Positions 1 through 9,280 of a stretch of DNA of 64,000 bases are shown here, one piece after another; the first letter of the stretch is position 1; each line of letters begins with the position of its first letter. Location of the stretch: assembly GCF_039655875.1 (NCBI RefSeq), contig NZ_JBBYXK010000002.1:124001-188000 (forward strand), in the 5' to 3' direction. Below the pieces are notes generated by a model, which had not been told where the DNA came from, made no database searches, and saw nothing but the letters and a program-made list of their open reading frames with translations. This DNA comes from Emcibacter sp. SYSU 3D8. Lineage in GTDB: Bacteria; Pseudomonadota; Alphaproteobacteria; SMXS01. Made by a program: the position numbers and the translations under genes.

Positions 1-663
1 TGCGGCCGAGGCACCCAGCGGCGCGTGCTGCACCAGCCTTCCCTCGCGGATGAACAATATTTCGGTGGCGTAGTCCTCGAGCTCGGACAGAATGTGCGAC
101 GACACCAGCAGGGTCATGCCCTGGTCGCGCAGTGTCTTGAGCAGTTCGGACAGATCGTGCCGGGCCTCCGGATCGAGGCCGGAGGCCGGCTCGTCCAGGA
201 TCAGCACGGTGGGATCGTGAATCATGGCCTGGGCGATGCCCAGACGCTGGCGCAGGCCGCGCGAGAGGGTACCGGACAGCGCGCCCATGCGATCGGACAG
301 CTCGACGCGGGCCGCCGCGCGCGCCACCGACGCGCCCACATTCTCGGGCGGCACGCCGCCGGCCATGGCCGCATAGCGCAGGCAGCGTTCCACCGTCAGG
401 TCGCGGTAGACGCCGAAGAAGTCGGACAGGTAGCCGATGCGCTTGTGCACCTCGCGCGGATGCTCTGCGGTGTCGATACCGTCGATCTCGATACTGCCGG
501 AATAGGGCAGCTCCAGCGCCGCCAGGCAGCGCATCAACGTGGTCTTGCCGGCGCCATTGGGACCGATCAGGGCGGCGATGGCGCCCTGGCCGATGGTGAA
601 GCTGACATCCGAAAGCGCGCGCAGGTTCGGGTATTCATAGGTGACGGCGTTGGCGACAATCAT
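1..663 (-). CDS. ABC transporter ATP-binding protein (3' end cut by window edge)
   Basis: The first 221 codons of an ABC ATPase run off the left edge. The Walker A motif GPNGAGKTTL is at about residues 37-46, an LSRGLRQRLGIAQ signature follows at about 135-147, and Walker B is LILDEPASGLDPEAR, with the H-loop histidine in VSSHILSELE. The order and the short N-terminus fit an ABC-2 type exporter ATPase, whose permease would lie off the left end. The substrate cannot be told. The ATG at 661-663 begins MIVANAVTYEYPNL, a normal family start. A long open frame on the other strand (25-768) is a shadow of this gene. Confidence 0.9.
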   Translation of the reverse strand, partial: MIVANAVTYEYPNLRALSDVSFTIGQGAIAALIGPNGAGKTTLMRCLAALELPYSGSIEIDGIDTAEHPREVHKRIGYLSDFFGVYRDLTVERCLRYAAMAGGVPPENVGASVARAAARVELSDRMGALSGTLSRGLRQRLGIAQAMIHDPTVLILDEPASGLDPEARHDLSELLKTLRDQGMTLLVSSHILSELEDYATEILFIREGRLVQHAPLGASAA

Positions 664-742
664 GGAGGTTCCGGTCTGAAGGGCCAAGGCAGCCTGCCCG
701 CGTTCGAGAGACCGCGCGCTGCCCTGGTGCGCGCCCACAATA

Positions 743-1483
743 TCAGGGTGCGCGGCGGGCGGCGATGAGGAACTCCTTGTTCCCCTCCGGTCCGGTAATC
801 GGGCTTTCGGCGATGCCCAGCACGCTCCAGCCGGGTTGGGCGCCGAGCCAGTCGCGGATCATGTCGCAGACTTCCTCGTGCAGCGCCGGGTCGCGCACCA
901 CGCCGCCCTTGCCCACCTGCCCCTTGCCCACCTCGAACTGGGGCTTGATGAGCGCGATCAGGAGAGCGCCGGGGGCGGCCAGGGCCATGGGCGCGGGCAG
1001 CACGGTCCGCAGACCGATGAAGCTGGCGTCGCACACCACCGCGCCAACCGGCTCGGGAATTTCCAGCGCGGTCAGGTGGCGGGCGTTGGTCTTCTCCAGC
1101 ACCACCACGCGCGGATCCTGGCGCAGCGACCAGGCCAGCTGGCCGTGGCCGACATCGACGGCATAGACACGCAACGCACCGTGATGCAGCGCCACATCGG
1201 TGAAGCCGCCGGTGCTGGCGCCCACGTCGAGCACCACCATGCCGGTGATATCCAGGTCGAAATGCTTCAGGGCGTGATCCAGCTTGAGGCCGCCGCGGCT
1301 GACCCAGGGATGGTCGCGGCCCTTGACCGCGAGCGGCGCGTCCTCGGCGAGAGTCTGCCCCGCCTTGGCGATGCGCTCGGTGCCGGTATAGACCGCACCC
1401 GCCATGATCAGGGCCTGGGCGCGGCTGCGGCTTTCCACCAGGCCGCGGTCAACCAGCAGGACATCTACACGAATTTTCGCCAT
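743..1483 (-). CDS. tlyA: TlyA family rRNA (cytidine-2'-O)-methyltransferase
   Basis: This protein has 246 residues. An S4 RNA-binding domain occupies about residues 1-62 (RVDVLLVDRGLVESRSRAQ), followed by an FtsJ/RrmJ-type methyltransferase. The S-adenosylmethionine loop is VLDVGASTGGFTD, and the later CDASFIGL and LIKPQFEVGKGQ segments hold the conserved Asp and Lys. TlyA proteins 2'-O-methylate ribosomal RNA; older annotations call them hemolysins. The ATG at 1483 has GGAAGG five bases upstream. It lies downstream of dxs on the same strand with a 51-base gap, a common alphaproteobacterial arrangement. Confidence 0.92.
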   Translation of the reverse strand: MAKIRVDVLLVDRGLVESRSRAQALIMAGAVYTGTERIAKAGQTLAEDAPLAVKGRDHPWVSRGGLKLDHALKHFDLDITGMVVLDVGASTGGFTDVALHHGALRVYAVDVGHGQLAWSLRQDPRVVVLEKTNARHLTALEIPEPVGAVVCDASFIGLRTVLPAPMALAAPGALLIALIKPQFEVGKGQVGKGGVVRDPALHEEVCDMIRDWLGAQPGWSVLGIAESPITGPEGNKEFLIAARRAP

Positions 1484-1534
1484 CGAGGCCTTCCAGTCCC
1501 CTCTCCGCCCGGGAGAGGTTAAACGGGCGGCGGC

Positions 1535-3448
1535 TTATGCGCTTTCCTGGCGAATCGCCGCGGCGTCCAGGCCCATGGCAACCAGCGCCTTCTCGACGAT
1601 CTGCTGGGCGTTGAGGCCGGCAACGGCGTACATCACTTCGGGCTTGTCGTGATCGATGAAGATGTCGGGCAGGGTCATCGTCCGCACCTTCAGGCCCTTG
1701 TCCAGCCGACCATCCTCGGCGAGGAAATGCAGCACATGGGCGCCGAAGCCGCCGATGGCGCCTTCCTCGATGGTCAACAGCACCTCGTGTTCCTTGGCCA
1801 GCCGCCGGATCAGGTCGTGATCGAGCGGCTTGGCGAAGCGGGCATCCGCGACGGTGGTCGAGAAGCCGCGCGCCGCCAGCATGTCGGCCGCCAGCAGGGA
1901 TTCCTGCAGGCGCGTGCCGAGCGACAGGATGGCCACTGACGAGCCTTCGCGAATCACGCGGCCCTTGCCGATCTCGAGCGGAATGCCCCTCTCCGGCATC
2001 TCGATGCCGACACCCTCGCCGCGCGGATAGCGGAACGCGGAGGGCCGGTCATCGATGGCGGCCGCTGTGGCCACCATATGCACAAGCTCTGCCTCATCGG
2101 CAGCGGCCATGACCACGAAGCCCGGCAACGTCGCCAGGTAGGTCACGTCGAACGAGCCGGCATGGGTCGGCCCGTCGGCGCCCACCAGTCCGGCGCGGTC
2201 GATGGCAAAGCGCACCGGCAGCGACTGGATCGCCACGTCGTGGACGACCTGGTCGTAGGCGCGCTGCAGGAAGGTGGAATAGATCGCGGCGAACGGCCGG
2301 TAGCCTTCCGAAGCGAGACCCGCGGCGAACGTGACGCCGTGCTGCTCGGCGATGCCGACGTCGAAGCAGCGTTCCGGGAATCGCTCGGCGAACAGGTCGA
2401 GGCCGGTGCCCGATGGCATGGCGGCGCTGATGGCGACGATCTTGTCGTCCGCCTCGGCCTCCTTGATCAGCGCGTCGGCGAATACGCGGGTGTAGCTGGG
2501 CGCGTTGGCCTTGGCCTTCACCTGGGCGCCGGTCACCACGTCGAACTTGGAGACGCCATGATACTTGTCGGCGGCGGCTTCGGCCGGCGGATAGCCCTTG
2601 CCCTTCTGGGTCACCACATGGACCAGCACCGGGCCGTCGATCTCGTCGCGGACATTCTTCAGCACCGGCAGCAGATGGTCGACATTGTGACCGTCGATGG
2701 GGCCGATGTAATAAAAGCCCAGTTCCTCGAACAGGGTCCCGCCGGTCGCCATGCCGCGGGCATATTCTTCGACCTGCTTGGCGCGGCGTTCGATGGACTT
2801 GGGAAACTTGCTGGCGATCTGCTTGGCGATCTCGCGCAGACCCAGATATTGCCGTGACGACAGCAGCCGCGCCAGATAGGCGCTCATGGCGCCGACGGGC
2901 GGCGCGATCGACATGTCGTTGTCGTTGAGGATGACGATCAGCCGCTTGTCCATGGAGCCGGCGTTGTTCATGGCTTCATAGGCCATGCCCGCACTCATGG
3001 CGCCGTCGCCGATCACCGCGATGACGTTGTTGCTGTCGCCGGACAGGTCGCGCGCTACCGCCATGCCCAGACCCGCCGAAATCGACGTGGAACTGTGCGC
3101 GGCGCCGAACGGGTCGTATTCGCTCTCGGCGCGCTTGGTGAAGCCGGACAGGCCGCCGCCCGAGCGCAGCGTATGCATCTCGTTGCGCCGGCCGGTCAGG
3201 ATCTTGTGCGGATAGCACTGATGGCCCACGTCCCAGATCAGTCTGTCGCTCGGCGTGTCGAACACGTAGTGCAGCACGGTGGTGAGTTCCACGACGCCAA
3301 GGCCCGCGCCGAGATGGCCGCCGGTGCGCGACACCGTATCGATGGTGGCGGTGCGCAACTCGTCCGCTACCTGGCGCAGCTGCTTGGACGGTAGCCTGCG
3401 GAGATCCGCCGGCGTCTGGATGGTATCGAGAAGAGGAGTCTGACTCAT
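1535..3448 (-). CDS. dxs: 1-deoxy-D-xylulose-5-phosphate synthase
   Basis: DXS condenses pyruvate with glyceraldehyde 3-phosphate using thiamine diphosphate, the entry step of the MEP isoprenoid pathway. It is cytosolic and has 637 residues from the ATG at 3448. Landmarks are [14 protein letters not shown] near residue 80, the ThDP/Mg motif beginning GDGAMSAG near 150, and [11 protein letters not shown] in the pyrimidine-binding domain. A TTG at 3466 overlaps the ispA stop as TTGA and would add six residues; I chose ATG because family members begin close to this point. It sits just downstream of ispA, so precursor and prenyl-chain synthesis are co-transcribed. Confidence 0.96.
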   Translation of the reverse strand: MSQTPLLDTIQTPADLRRLPSKQLRQVADELRTATIDTVSRTGGHLGAGLGVVELTTVLHYVFDTPSDRLIWDVGHQCYPHKILTGRRNEMHTLRSGGGLSGFTKRAESEYDPFGAAHSSTSISAGLGMAVARDLSGDSNNVIAVIGDGAMSAGMAYEAMNNAGSMDKRLIVILNDNDMSIAPPVGAMSAYLARLLSSRQYLGLREIAKQIASKFPKSIERRAKQVEEYARGMATGGTLFEELGFYYIGPIDGHNVDHLLPVLKNVRDEIDGPVLVHVVTQKGKGYPPAEAAADKYHGVSKFDVVTGAQVKAKANAPSYTRVFADALIKEAEADDKIVAISAAMPSGTGLDLFAERFPERCFDVGIAEQHGVTFAAGLASEGYRPFAAIYSTFLQRAYDQVVHDVAIQSLPVRFAIDRAGLVGADGPTHAGSFDVTYLATLPGFVVMAAADEAELVHMVATAAAIDDRPSAFRYPRGEGVGIEMPERGIPLEIGKGRVIREGSSVAILSLGTRLQESLLAADMLAARGFSTTVADARFAKPLDHDLIRRLAKEHEVLLTIEEGAIGGFGAHVLHFLAEDGRLDKGLKVRTMTLPDIFIDHDKPEVMYAVAGLNAQQIVEKALVAMGLDAAAIRQESA

Positions 3449-3462
3449 CGGGCGGGCAACCT

Positions 3463-4380
3463 TCAATGCCGGCGGTTGATGACGAAATGGGGCAGCAGGC
3501 GAAGCAGCTCGGCCTTTTCGTCGAACATCTCCAGGTGGAGGCCGGCCTGATCGGCCAGCATCTGCGCCTGGGTGCGGGCGCGCTCGACGCCGAGCAGCGA
3601 CACAAAGGTGGCCTTGCCGGCGTCGCCGTCCTTGCCAACCTTCTTGCCCACTTCTTCCTCGGTGCCTTCCACGTCGAGCAGGTCGTCGACGATCTGGAAG
3701 GCGAGCCCCAGATCGTGGGCGTAGTTCTGCAGCGCCTGGCGCTGATCCTTGGTGGCGCGGCCCATGATGGCGCCCGCCTCGACGGCGAAACGGATCAGCG
3801 CACCGGTTTTCATCTGCTGCAGCCGGGTGACCGCGCCGATGTCCAGTTCCTCGCTCTCGGCCAGCAAGTCGATCATCTGACCGCCGACCATGCCGTGGGC
3901 GCCCGCCTCGCGCGCCATGGCGTGGACCAGTTCGGCGCGGACCAGCGGATCGTGATGGGTGCGCGGATCCGAGACGATCTCGAAGGCATAGGTCAGCAGC
4001 GCATCGCCTGCCAGAACCGCGGTCGCCTCGTCATATTTCTTGTGAGTCGTCGGCATGCCGCGGCGCAGGTCGTCATCGTCCATGCAGGGCAGATCGTCGT
4101 GCACCAGTGAATAGGTGTGGATGCACTCCAGCGCGCAAGCCACGCGGGTAGACCGTTCTGTCGGCACCTCGAACAATGTTGCGCTGGCCAGCACGAGGAA
4201 GGGGCGCAGCCGCTTGCCGCCCGCGAGAGTGGCGTAGCGCATGGCCTCCATCAACCGGGCTTCCTTGCCCTCTGCCGGCGGCAGGATGCGCTCGAGCGCC
4301 TGATCGATGGCCTCGGCCACCTTGCCCATCTCGGCCTGCAGCACGGCGATATCGGGTGTTGCGTTCAAATGCTGGCTCAC
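3463..4380 (-). CDS. ispA: Polyprenyl (farnesyl) diphosphate synthase
   Basis: This class of enzyme condenses isopentenyl diphosphate with allylic diphosphates to make farnesyl diphosphate. There are 305 residues from a GTG at 4380, which follows the xseB stop by four bases. The first aspartate-rich motif is [16 protein letters not shown] and the second is [12 protein letters not shown], both intact. GGKRLRP near the N-terminus binds diphosphate. An open frame extends further upstream but overlaps xseB, so I reject it. The chain length of the product cannot be proved from sequence; FPP is the usual product for the copy between xseB and dxs. Confidence 0.94.
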   Translation of the reverse strand: MSQHLNATPDIAVLQAEMGKVAEAIDQALERILPPAEGKEARLMEAMRYATLAGGKRLRPFLVLASATLFEVPTERSTRVACALECIHTYSLVHDDLPCMDDDDLRRGMPTTHKKYDEATAVLAGDALLTYAFEIVSDPRTHHDPLVRAELVHAMAREAGAHGMVGGQMIDLLAESEELDIGAVTRLQQMKTGALIRFAVEAGAIMGRATKDQRQALQNYAHDLGLAFQIVDDLLDVEGTEEEVGKKVGKDGDAGKATFVSLLGVERARTQAQMLADQAGLHLEMFDEKAELLRLLPHFVINRRH

Positions 4381-4384
4381 CGGC

Positions 4385-4642
4385 TTACCCGATGTCCGCT
4401 GGTTGCGTCGACAGGCTGCCGTCGCCGGCGACCACAACCTTTTCGATCCGCGCCTGGGCGTCGGCCAGCTTGGCCGCGCAATGCTGCTTCAGCTGCGCGC
4501 CGCGTGTGTACATCTCGATCGACTCCTCCAGCCCGACGCGGCCGCCTTCGAGCTTCTGGACCACCGCCTCGAGCTCCGAAAGGGCCTGTTCGAATGTCAT
4601 GCTGGCGATGTCATCGGGTTGTGTCGTCTGCGTATCCGCCAT
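4385..4642 (-). CDS. xseB: Exodeoxyribonuclease VII small subunit
   Basis: XseB is the small subunit of exonuclease VII, which degrades single-stranded DNA to oligonucleotides; several copies bind one XseA. The 85 residues contain the family core TFEQALSELEAVVQKLEGG and a helical C-terminal half. The ATG at 4642 is preceded by AAGGAAAC, a good ribosome site. A GTG eight codons upstream (4666) encodes a near duplicate of the first residues (MADTQ twice) but lacks a site of its own. It is the first gene of the xseB-ispA-dxs-tlyA run, and xseA is not in this window. Confidence 0.93.
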   Translation of the reverse strand: MADTQTTQPDDIASMTFEQALSELEAVVQKLEGGRVGLEESIEMYTRGAQLKQHCAAKLADAQARIEKVVVAGDGSLSTQPADIG

Positions 4643-4675
4643 CACGTTTCCTTGTGTATCCGCCACTTGCAGCCT

Positions 4676-5611
4676 TCAACCGTGCCGCATGAGAGAACGG
4701 ACATGCCCCGCGGCGCTGGCCGCGAGGTCTTTCAGGTTATAGCCTCCTTCCAAAGTAGAGACGACTCGCCCGCCACACAAGCTTTCCGCTGCAGCGCACA
4801 GCATATCGGTAGCGGCCTCGAAATCCTCCGTCGCCACGTTCAGACCGGCCAGCGGGTCGCCTTCATGGGCATCGAAGCCGGCCGAAATCATCAGCAGATC
4901 GGGCCGGAAATGCGCGAGCGCGGGAATGATCCTGCCGCCCAGCGCCTCCAGGAACGCCGCGCCGCCGCTGCCTTCGGCCAGCGGCACGTTGACGATGTTG
5001 CCAAGACCGGTCTCCCCGCTTCCGCCGGTCCCCGGATAGAACGGCCATTGGTGGCAGGATGCGTAGAACAGGTCCGGATCGGATTCGAACAATTCCTGCG
5101 TGCCGTTGCCGTGATGAACGTCGAAATCGACCACGGCGACACGCTTCATGCCGTGCATGGCCCGCGCCTCCAGCGCGCCGATGGCGACGTTGTTATAGAG
5201 ACAAAATCCCATGGGACGGGTCGACTCCGCGTGATGGCCCGGCGGCCGCACGGCGCAGAAGGCATTGCCCGCCTCGCCGCGGGTTACCGCTGCGACAGCG
5301 CGGCAGACCGCCCCCGCGGCCCGGCGCGCGGCCAGTTCCGAGCCGCGCGAGACGATGGTGTCGGCATCTATCCGCACATAGCCCTCGCCCGCCTGGGCCG
5401 CAGCCGACGCGACCAGCGCCAGCACCTCGGCCGGATGGGCACGGAGAATCTGGGCGTCGGTCGCGGCAGGCGCCGCGTCGCGTTTCAGATCGCGAAATCC
5501 CTCATCCTCGAGCGCCCGCAGCACGGCGCGCAGCCGGTCGGCGGATTCGGGATGGCCGGCAGACGTGTCGTGGCCAAGGCAGTCGGGATGGGAGATCAGC
5601 AACGTGGTCAT
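4676..5611 (-). CDS. Histone deacetylase family protein (class II type)
   Basis: This is a 311-residue arginase/deacetylase-fold metalloenzyme. The zinc site and catalytic histidines are visible in RPPGHHAE, DFDVHHGNGTQELF and SAGFDAHEGDPLAGL. Bacterial relatives deacetylate acetylpolyamines or other small acetylamides, and the substrate here is unknown. An upstream codon gives a 12-residue extension, but ATG 5611 begins MTTLLISHPDCLGHD, where the family starts. It lies immediately upstream of xseB on the same strand, an order seen repeatedly in alphaproteobacteria. Confidence 0.92.
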   Translation of the reverse strand: MTTLLISHPDCLGHDTSAGHPESADRLRAVLRALEDEGFRDLKRDAAPAATDAQILRAHPAEVLALVASAAAQAGEGYVRIDADTIVSRGSELAARRAAGAVCRAVAAVTRGEAGNAFCAVRPPGHHAESTRPMGFCLYNNVAIGALEARAMHGMKRVAVVDFDVHHGNGTQELFESDPDLFYASCHQWPFYPGTGGSGETGLGNIVNVPLAEGSGGAAFLEALGGRIIPALAHFRPDLLMISAGFDAHEGDPLAGLNVATEDFEAATDMLCAAAESLCGGRVVSTLEGGYNLKDLAASAAGHVRSLMRHG

Positions 5612-5676
5612 GGCGCCGATGATGAGTGAGGAAGAGCCACCCTTCAAGGACCGAGGCTGCCGGGCGGTCCGTCTCC

Positions 5677-7371
5677 CTACTGGGTAGCCTTGCCCGCCGT
5701 TTCGCGCTTCGCCGCCTCTTCCGCCACCAGTTCCTTCTTCGACAGCTTGCCGACAGCGGTTTTCGGCAGTTCCGCGCGGAACTCGATCTCGCGGGGTATT
5801 TCATGCTTGCCGATTTCGCCGTGCAGGAACTCGGTGAGCTTTTCGGCATCGAGGGTATTGTTGATGTCCTTGAGCACCACGAAGGCCTTGGGCGCCTCGC
5901 CGAGATAGTCGTCGGGAATGCCGATCACGGTGACTTCCTTGACCGCAGGATGCCGGTGGATCGCCTCCTCGACCACGCGCGGAAACACGTTGAAACCACC
6001 CACCAGGATCAGGTCCTTCATCCGGTCGATGATGAAGGTGTAGCCGTCGGCATCCATGTAGCCGACGTCGCCCGAGCGCAGCCTGCCGTCGACGATCGCT
6101 GTGGTGGTGGCGTCGTGGTTGTTCCAGTACCCTTTCATCACCTGTGGACCGGCGATGCAGATCTCGCCCGTCTCGCCGACCGGCAGCACCCTGTGCGGAT
6201 TTTCGCGGTCGACGATGACGATATCGGTCTGCGGCAGCGGCAGGCCGATGGAGCCTTCCTTGTTGACGCCCGTTTCGGGTCCGCAGGTGGCGGTCGGCGA
6301 ACATTCGGTGAGGCCATAGCCTTCGAGGATCTTCACGCCCGTGACGCCCTCGAAATGGTGGCGCACCTCGTTCGGCAGCGGCGCGCCGCCGGACATGGCC
6401 CATCGCACCGACGCAAAGGACTCCCGGTTTACCCGGGGATGGTTGGCAAGTGCGGTGAACATGGTGGGCACGCCAGGCAGCGAACTGGGCCGCTTGGCGA
6501 TGACATCATCGACCACCGCGTCCAGTTCGAATTTGGGGTGCAGCACGATCCGGCAGCCGGTCATGGTGCCCATCACCAGGATCGTGGTCATGGCGAAGGC
6601 GTGGAAGAACGGCAGGGCGCCCAGAGTGGTCTCGTGCCCCGACTCGAAGTCGGGGAACCACACCCGGTTCTGGCAGCCATTGATGTAGACATTGGCGTGG
6701 GTGAGCATGGCGCCCTTGGGCACGCCGGTCGTGCCGCCGGTATATTGCAGCACCGCCACGTCCTCGGCCGGGTCGATGCGGACCGGATCGAAGGCGCCGT
6801 CATTGTCGAGCAGATCCTGCCACGCCACGTGACGGTCATCCCACCGCCGGGTGGCGATGGCGCCCCGCTTGAACAACCGGAAGGCGGTTCCCTTCAGCAG
6901 CGGCATGGCATCCGACAGCCGCGACACGACCAGCCTGGTCAGCCGGCTCTGGTCGATCATGTCCCGCGCCTTCGGATAGAGCAGCTCCAGGTCGAGCGTC
7001 ACCATAATGTCGGTATCCGAATCCTCGATCTGGCCAAGCAGTTCATGCTCGGAATAGAGCGGGCTGTAGTTGACGACGGTGCCGCCCGCCTTCAGCACGG
7101 CGAAGTAGCTGACCACCTGTTGCGGACAATTGGGCAGGAACAGACCTACCTTGACGCCCTTGCGAACGCCCAGCGCCTGGAAGCCCTTTGCTGCGCGGGC
7201 GACCATTTCGAGGGTCTGGGTATAGGTGAATTCGCGGCCGAAGAAATCGAGATGCACGTTCTCGGGCCATTGCGCCGCCGCAGCATCGAGTGCGGCATAG
7301 ACTGGCCGGGCCTCGAAGGCCTGGTGCCAATCCACGTTGGGCGGATAGTGCGCAAGCCAGGGACGTTCCAT
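5677..7371 (-). CDS. fadD: Long-chain fatty acid-CoA ligase
   Basis: This 564-residue AMP-forming acyl-CoA synthetase activates fatty acids with ATP and CoA for beta-oxidation or lipid use. The P-loop-like motif is YTGGTTGVPKGAML, with A8/linker signatures EGYGLTECSP, SGDVGYMDADGY and a C-terminal catalytic lysine in TAVGKLSKKEL. The length and the N-terminal MERPWLAHYPPNVDW match FadD-type ligases, which often begin with this PW.xxYP pattern. A GGGGCTGACG stretch precedes the ATG. It is the most upstream gene of the left minus-strand run. Confidence 0.93.
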   Translation of the reverse strand: MERPWLAHYPPNVDWHQAFEARPVYAALDAAAAQWPENVHLDFFGREFTYTQTLEMVARAAKGFQALGVRKGVKVGLFLPNCPQQVVSYFAVLKAGGTVVNYSPLYSEHELLGQIEDSDTDIMVTLDLELLYPKARDMIDQSRLTRLVVSRLSDAMPLLKGTAFRLFKRGAIATRRWDDRHVAWQDLLDNDGAFDPVRIDPAEDVAVLQYTGGTTGVPKGAMLTHANVYINGCQNRVWFPDFESGHETTLGALPFFHAFAMTTILVMGTMTGCRIVLHPKFELDAVVDDVIAKRPSSLPGVPTMFTALANHPRVNRESFASVRWAMSGGAPLPNEVRHHFEGVTGVKILEGYGLTECSPTATCGPETGVNKEGSIGLPLPQTDIVIVDRENPHRVLPVGETGEICIAGPQVMKGYWNNHDATTTAIVDGRLRSGDVGYMDADGYTFIIDRMKDLILVGGFNVFPRVVEEAIHRHPAVKEVTVIGIPDDYLGEAPKAFVVLKDINNTLDAEKLTEFLHGEIGKHEIPREIEFRAELPKTAVGKLSKKELVAEEAAKRETAGKATQ

Positions 7372-7734
7372 GCGTCAGCCCCTGCCTGCGCGGCCAAGCT
7401 TCACCATCTGCCACATGTCGAGGCCTCCTCGCCGTTCTGGTTGCGCCATTCTGCCGCATTCCAGGACATGTCGCTGCAAATACCGCGTTGCCAGGTTTTC
7501 CCGCCGCGCCGATCGCTTGCAAAGGTCCGCGCGCCGCCCCATGTTCCATCCATGAGGTCCGATCTCCATATTCGTTTTTGCATCCGCGCCGGTCATACCA
7601 GATTCGGCGCGCCTGCCCCGGCTAGCCGCGCCTAAGGCGCTCTCCGCTTCCGGGGCCAAACCCAGCATCGATCCGAATCAGAGCGTCAACAACGCCGGCA
7701 GCGCGGCCTGTCTGCGCGCGTATGGAGCATGGCC
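7372..7734. other. Intergenic stretch between divergent fadD and rnk
   Basis: About 360 bases separate the divergent starts of fadD and rnk, so both promoters must lie here. I found no convincing -35/-10 pair, terminator or RNA. An open frame on the minus strand (7375-7668) has no family resemblance and no ribosome site. Confidence 0.5.
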
Positions 7735-8124
7735 ATGAATCCGACCCTTCCGCCCATTATCGTCACCGAGACCGATTTCGATTTTCTCTGCAACCTCACG
7801 GCGACGCGCGGCGGCGCGCTGTCCGAGGTAATGAGCTTTCTGGAGCAGGAACTGGAGCGCGCCGACGTGGTGCCCGATCCCTACCTGCCGGCCGATGCGG
7901 TGCGTCTGCATTCGCGGGTCACCTACCGCGATCTGGTCGCGGACCTGCAGCGCACGGTGACGCTGTCCTATCCGCACGAGGAGGACATCTCGCGCGGTCT
8001 GGTCTCGATCCTGACGCCGGTGGGCGCCGCGTTGCTGGGACTGCGGGTCGGCCAACGCATCGCATGGAGAAGCTGGGCCGATACACCACGAGAGCTGGAG
8101 GTATTGGCGGTGGAGCCGGGCTGA
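7735..8124 (+). CDS. rnk: Rnk-like nucleoside diphosphate kinase regulator (GreA/GreB C-domain)
   Basis: A 129-residue protein of the Rnk family, which combines a short helical N-terminus with a GreA/GreB-like FKBP-fold domain. The C-terminal half, VTLSYPHEEDISRGLVSILTPVGAALLGLRVGQRI, is characteristic. Family members bind RNA polymerase or influence nucleoside diphosphate kinase; the exact role here is inferred only. Two in-frame ATGs exist, and the second (7735) lies seven bases after GGAG whereas the first sits one base after it. It converges on the hydrolase gene that ends at 8128. Confidence 0.85.
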   Translation: MNPTLPPIIVTETDFDFLCNLTATRGGALSEVMSFLEQELERADVVPDPYLPADAVRLHSRVTYRDLVADLQRTVTLSYPHEEDISRGLVSILTPVGAALLGLRVGQRIAWRSWADTPRELEVLAVEPG

Positions 8125-8127
8125 CGC

Positions 8128-9231
8128 TCAGACCATCAGCGGCGCGACGTCCGGTCCTTCATGCTGTTCCGGATGGGCCCGCTGGGCCAGGCTCGGATCG
8201 ATGCTGCGGTAGCGATAGCGGCCCTCCTCATCGAGGAATCGCTCGAGCCGGCCGCGCCCCATGAGGCAATGCAGGTGGGCGATGCATTCGCCCAGCGCCA
8301 GCATGATCTGGAATGAATCCAGCGCACGAGAGAACATCACCGGCAGCAAATCGTGCGCGGTTTGCGGCGTGACGCACTTCTCCTCGCACGCCAGCATCCG
8401 GTCCTCGTGGTGGTCGATCAGGTAAAGCAGCCTCGCATGCAGGCCGTAGAACGGCCGGTTGTGCGAGGGCAGGACGAAGGCGGTGTCCGGCAGCAGCGCC
8501 AGGAACTTGTGATGCGAGTCCAGCCAGTAGGACAGCGGGTCCTCCTCGGGCTCGTTGGCGTTGACGCTGACATTCGAGGTGATTCGCGGCAGTACCTGGT
8601 CGCCCGAGATCAGCACGTCGAGTTCGTCGCAATAGAGGCAGACATGCTCGGGCGAATGGCCGCTGCCGGTGACAACGCGCCACTGGCGGCCGCCAATGGT
8701 CAGCACCTGATCGTCGATCAGCCGATGATAGCCGACCGGCATGGGCTCGACATTGTTGCTGAAACCGCCCCAGCCCCGGGCCTTGATCTCGGCCAGAATG
8801 GGCTCGGGAATGCCGCCGCGTTCATAGAACAGGATCGCCTCGGGCGGCAGCACCCGCGCGTTCTCGTTGGAGAAGGTGCGGGCGTAGAAATATTCGGTGC
8901 GGCTCATCAGCAGCGGTGCGTTGAAATGGCGGCACAGCCAGCCTGCCTGCCCCAGATGATCCGGATGCATGTGGGTGGCGATCACCCGTGTGATGGGCTT
9001 GCCGTCCAGTTCCTTGTCGAAAATCCGCAGCCAGAAGTCGCGGGTCTTGTCGCCGCGAATACCGGTATCGACCAGCACCCAGCCGTCGCCGTCCTCGAGC
9101 AGGTAGAGATTGATATGATCCAGCGCGAAAGGCAGCGGCATCTGCAACCACTTGATGCCGGGCGCGATGACGCGCGTTGTGCCGGGAGCCGGCAGATCGT
9201 CGAACGGGTAGGTGAGGCTGGGCTTATCCAC
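8128..9231 (-). CDS. MBL-fold metallo-hydrolase
   Basis: A 367-residue metallo-beta-lactamase-fold enzyme. The metal-binding motif THMHPDHLGQ is near residue 88. Further ligands are likely the His in TGSGHSPEHVCLY, the Asp in LISGDQVLP, and a late SHNRP. It has a C-terminal helical domain of about 100 residues as in BLACT/LACTB2-like hydrolases. Relatives cleave thioesters, phosphodiesters or lactones, and nothing here fixes the substrate. The start is GTG 9231; the nearby ATG at 9242 is out of frame. Confidence 0.85.
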   Translation of the reverse strand: MDKPSLTYPFDDLPAPGTTRVIAPGIKWLQMPLPFALDHINLYLLEDGDGWVLVDTGIRGDKTRDFWLRIFDKELDGKPITRVIATHMHPDHLGQAGWLCRHFNAPLLMSRTEYFYARTFSNENARVLPPEAILFYERGGIPEPILAEIKARGWGGFSNNVEPMPVGYHRLIDDQVLTIGGRQWRVVTGSGHSPEHVCLYCDELDVLISGDQVLPRITSNVSVNANEPEEDPLSYWLDSHHKFLALLPDTAFVLPSHNRPFYGLHARLLYLIDHHEDRMLACEEKCVTPQTAHDLLPVMFSRALDSFQIMLALGECIAHLHCLMGRGRLERFLDEEGRYRYRSIDPSLAQRAHPEQHEGPDVAPLMV

Positions 9232-9280
9232 GTCTTTACCATGCGGTAATCAAGAGCGGGCATCGTAGAGAGGAAGCCTG

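Noticed and set aside
25-768. Long plus-strand open frame opposite the ABC ATPase
   Set aside because: The complementary strand has all ABC motifs in order; the plus-strand protein is low-complexity and matches nothing.
7375-7668. Minus-strand open frame before fadD
   Set aside because: It has no ribosome site and an Arg/Gly-rich composition typical of a shadow frame in high-GC DNA.
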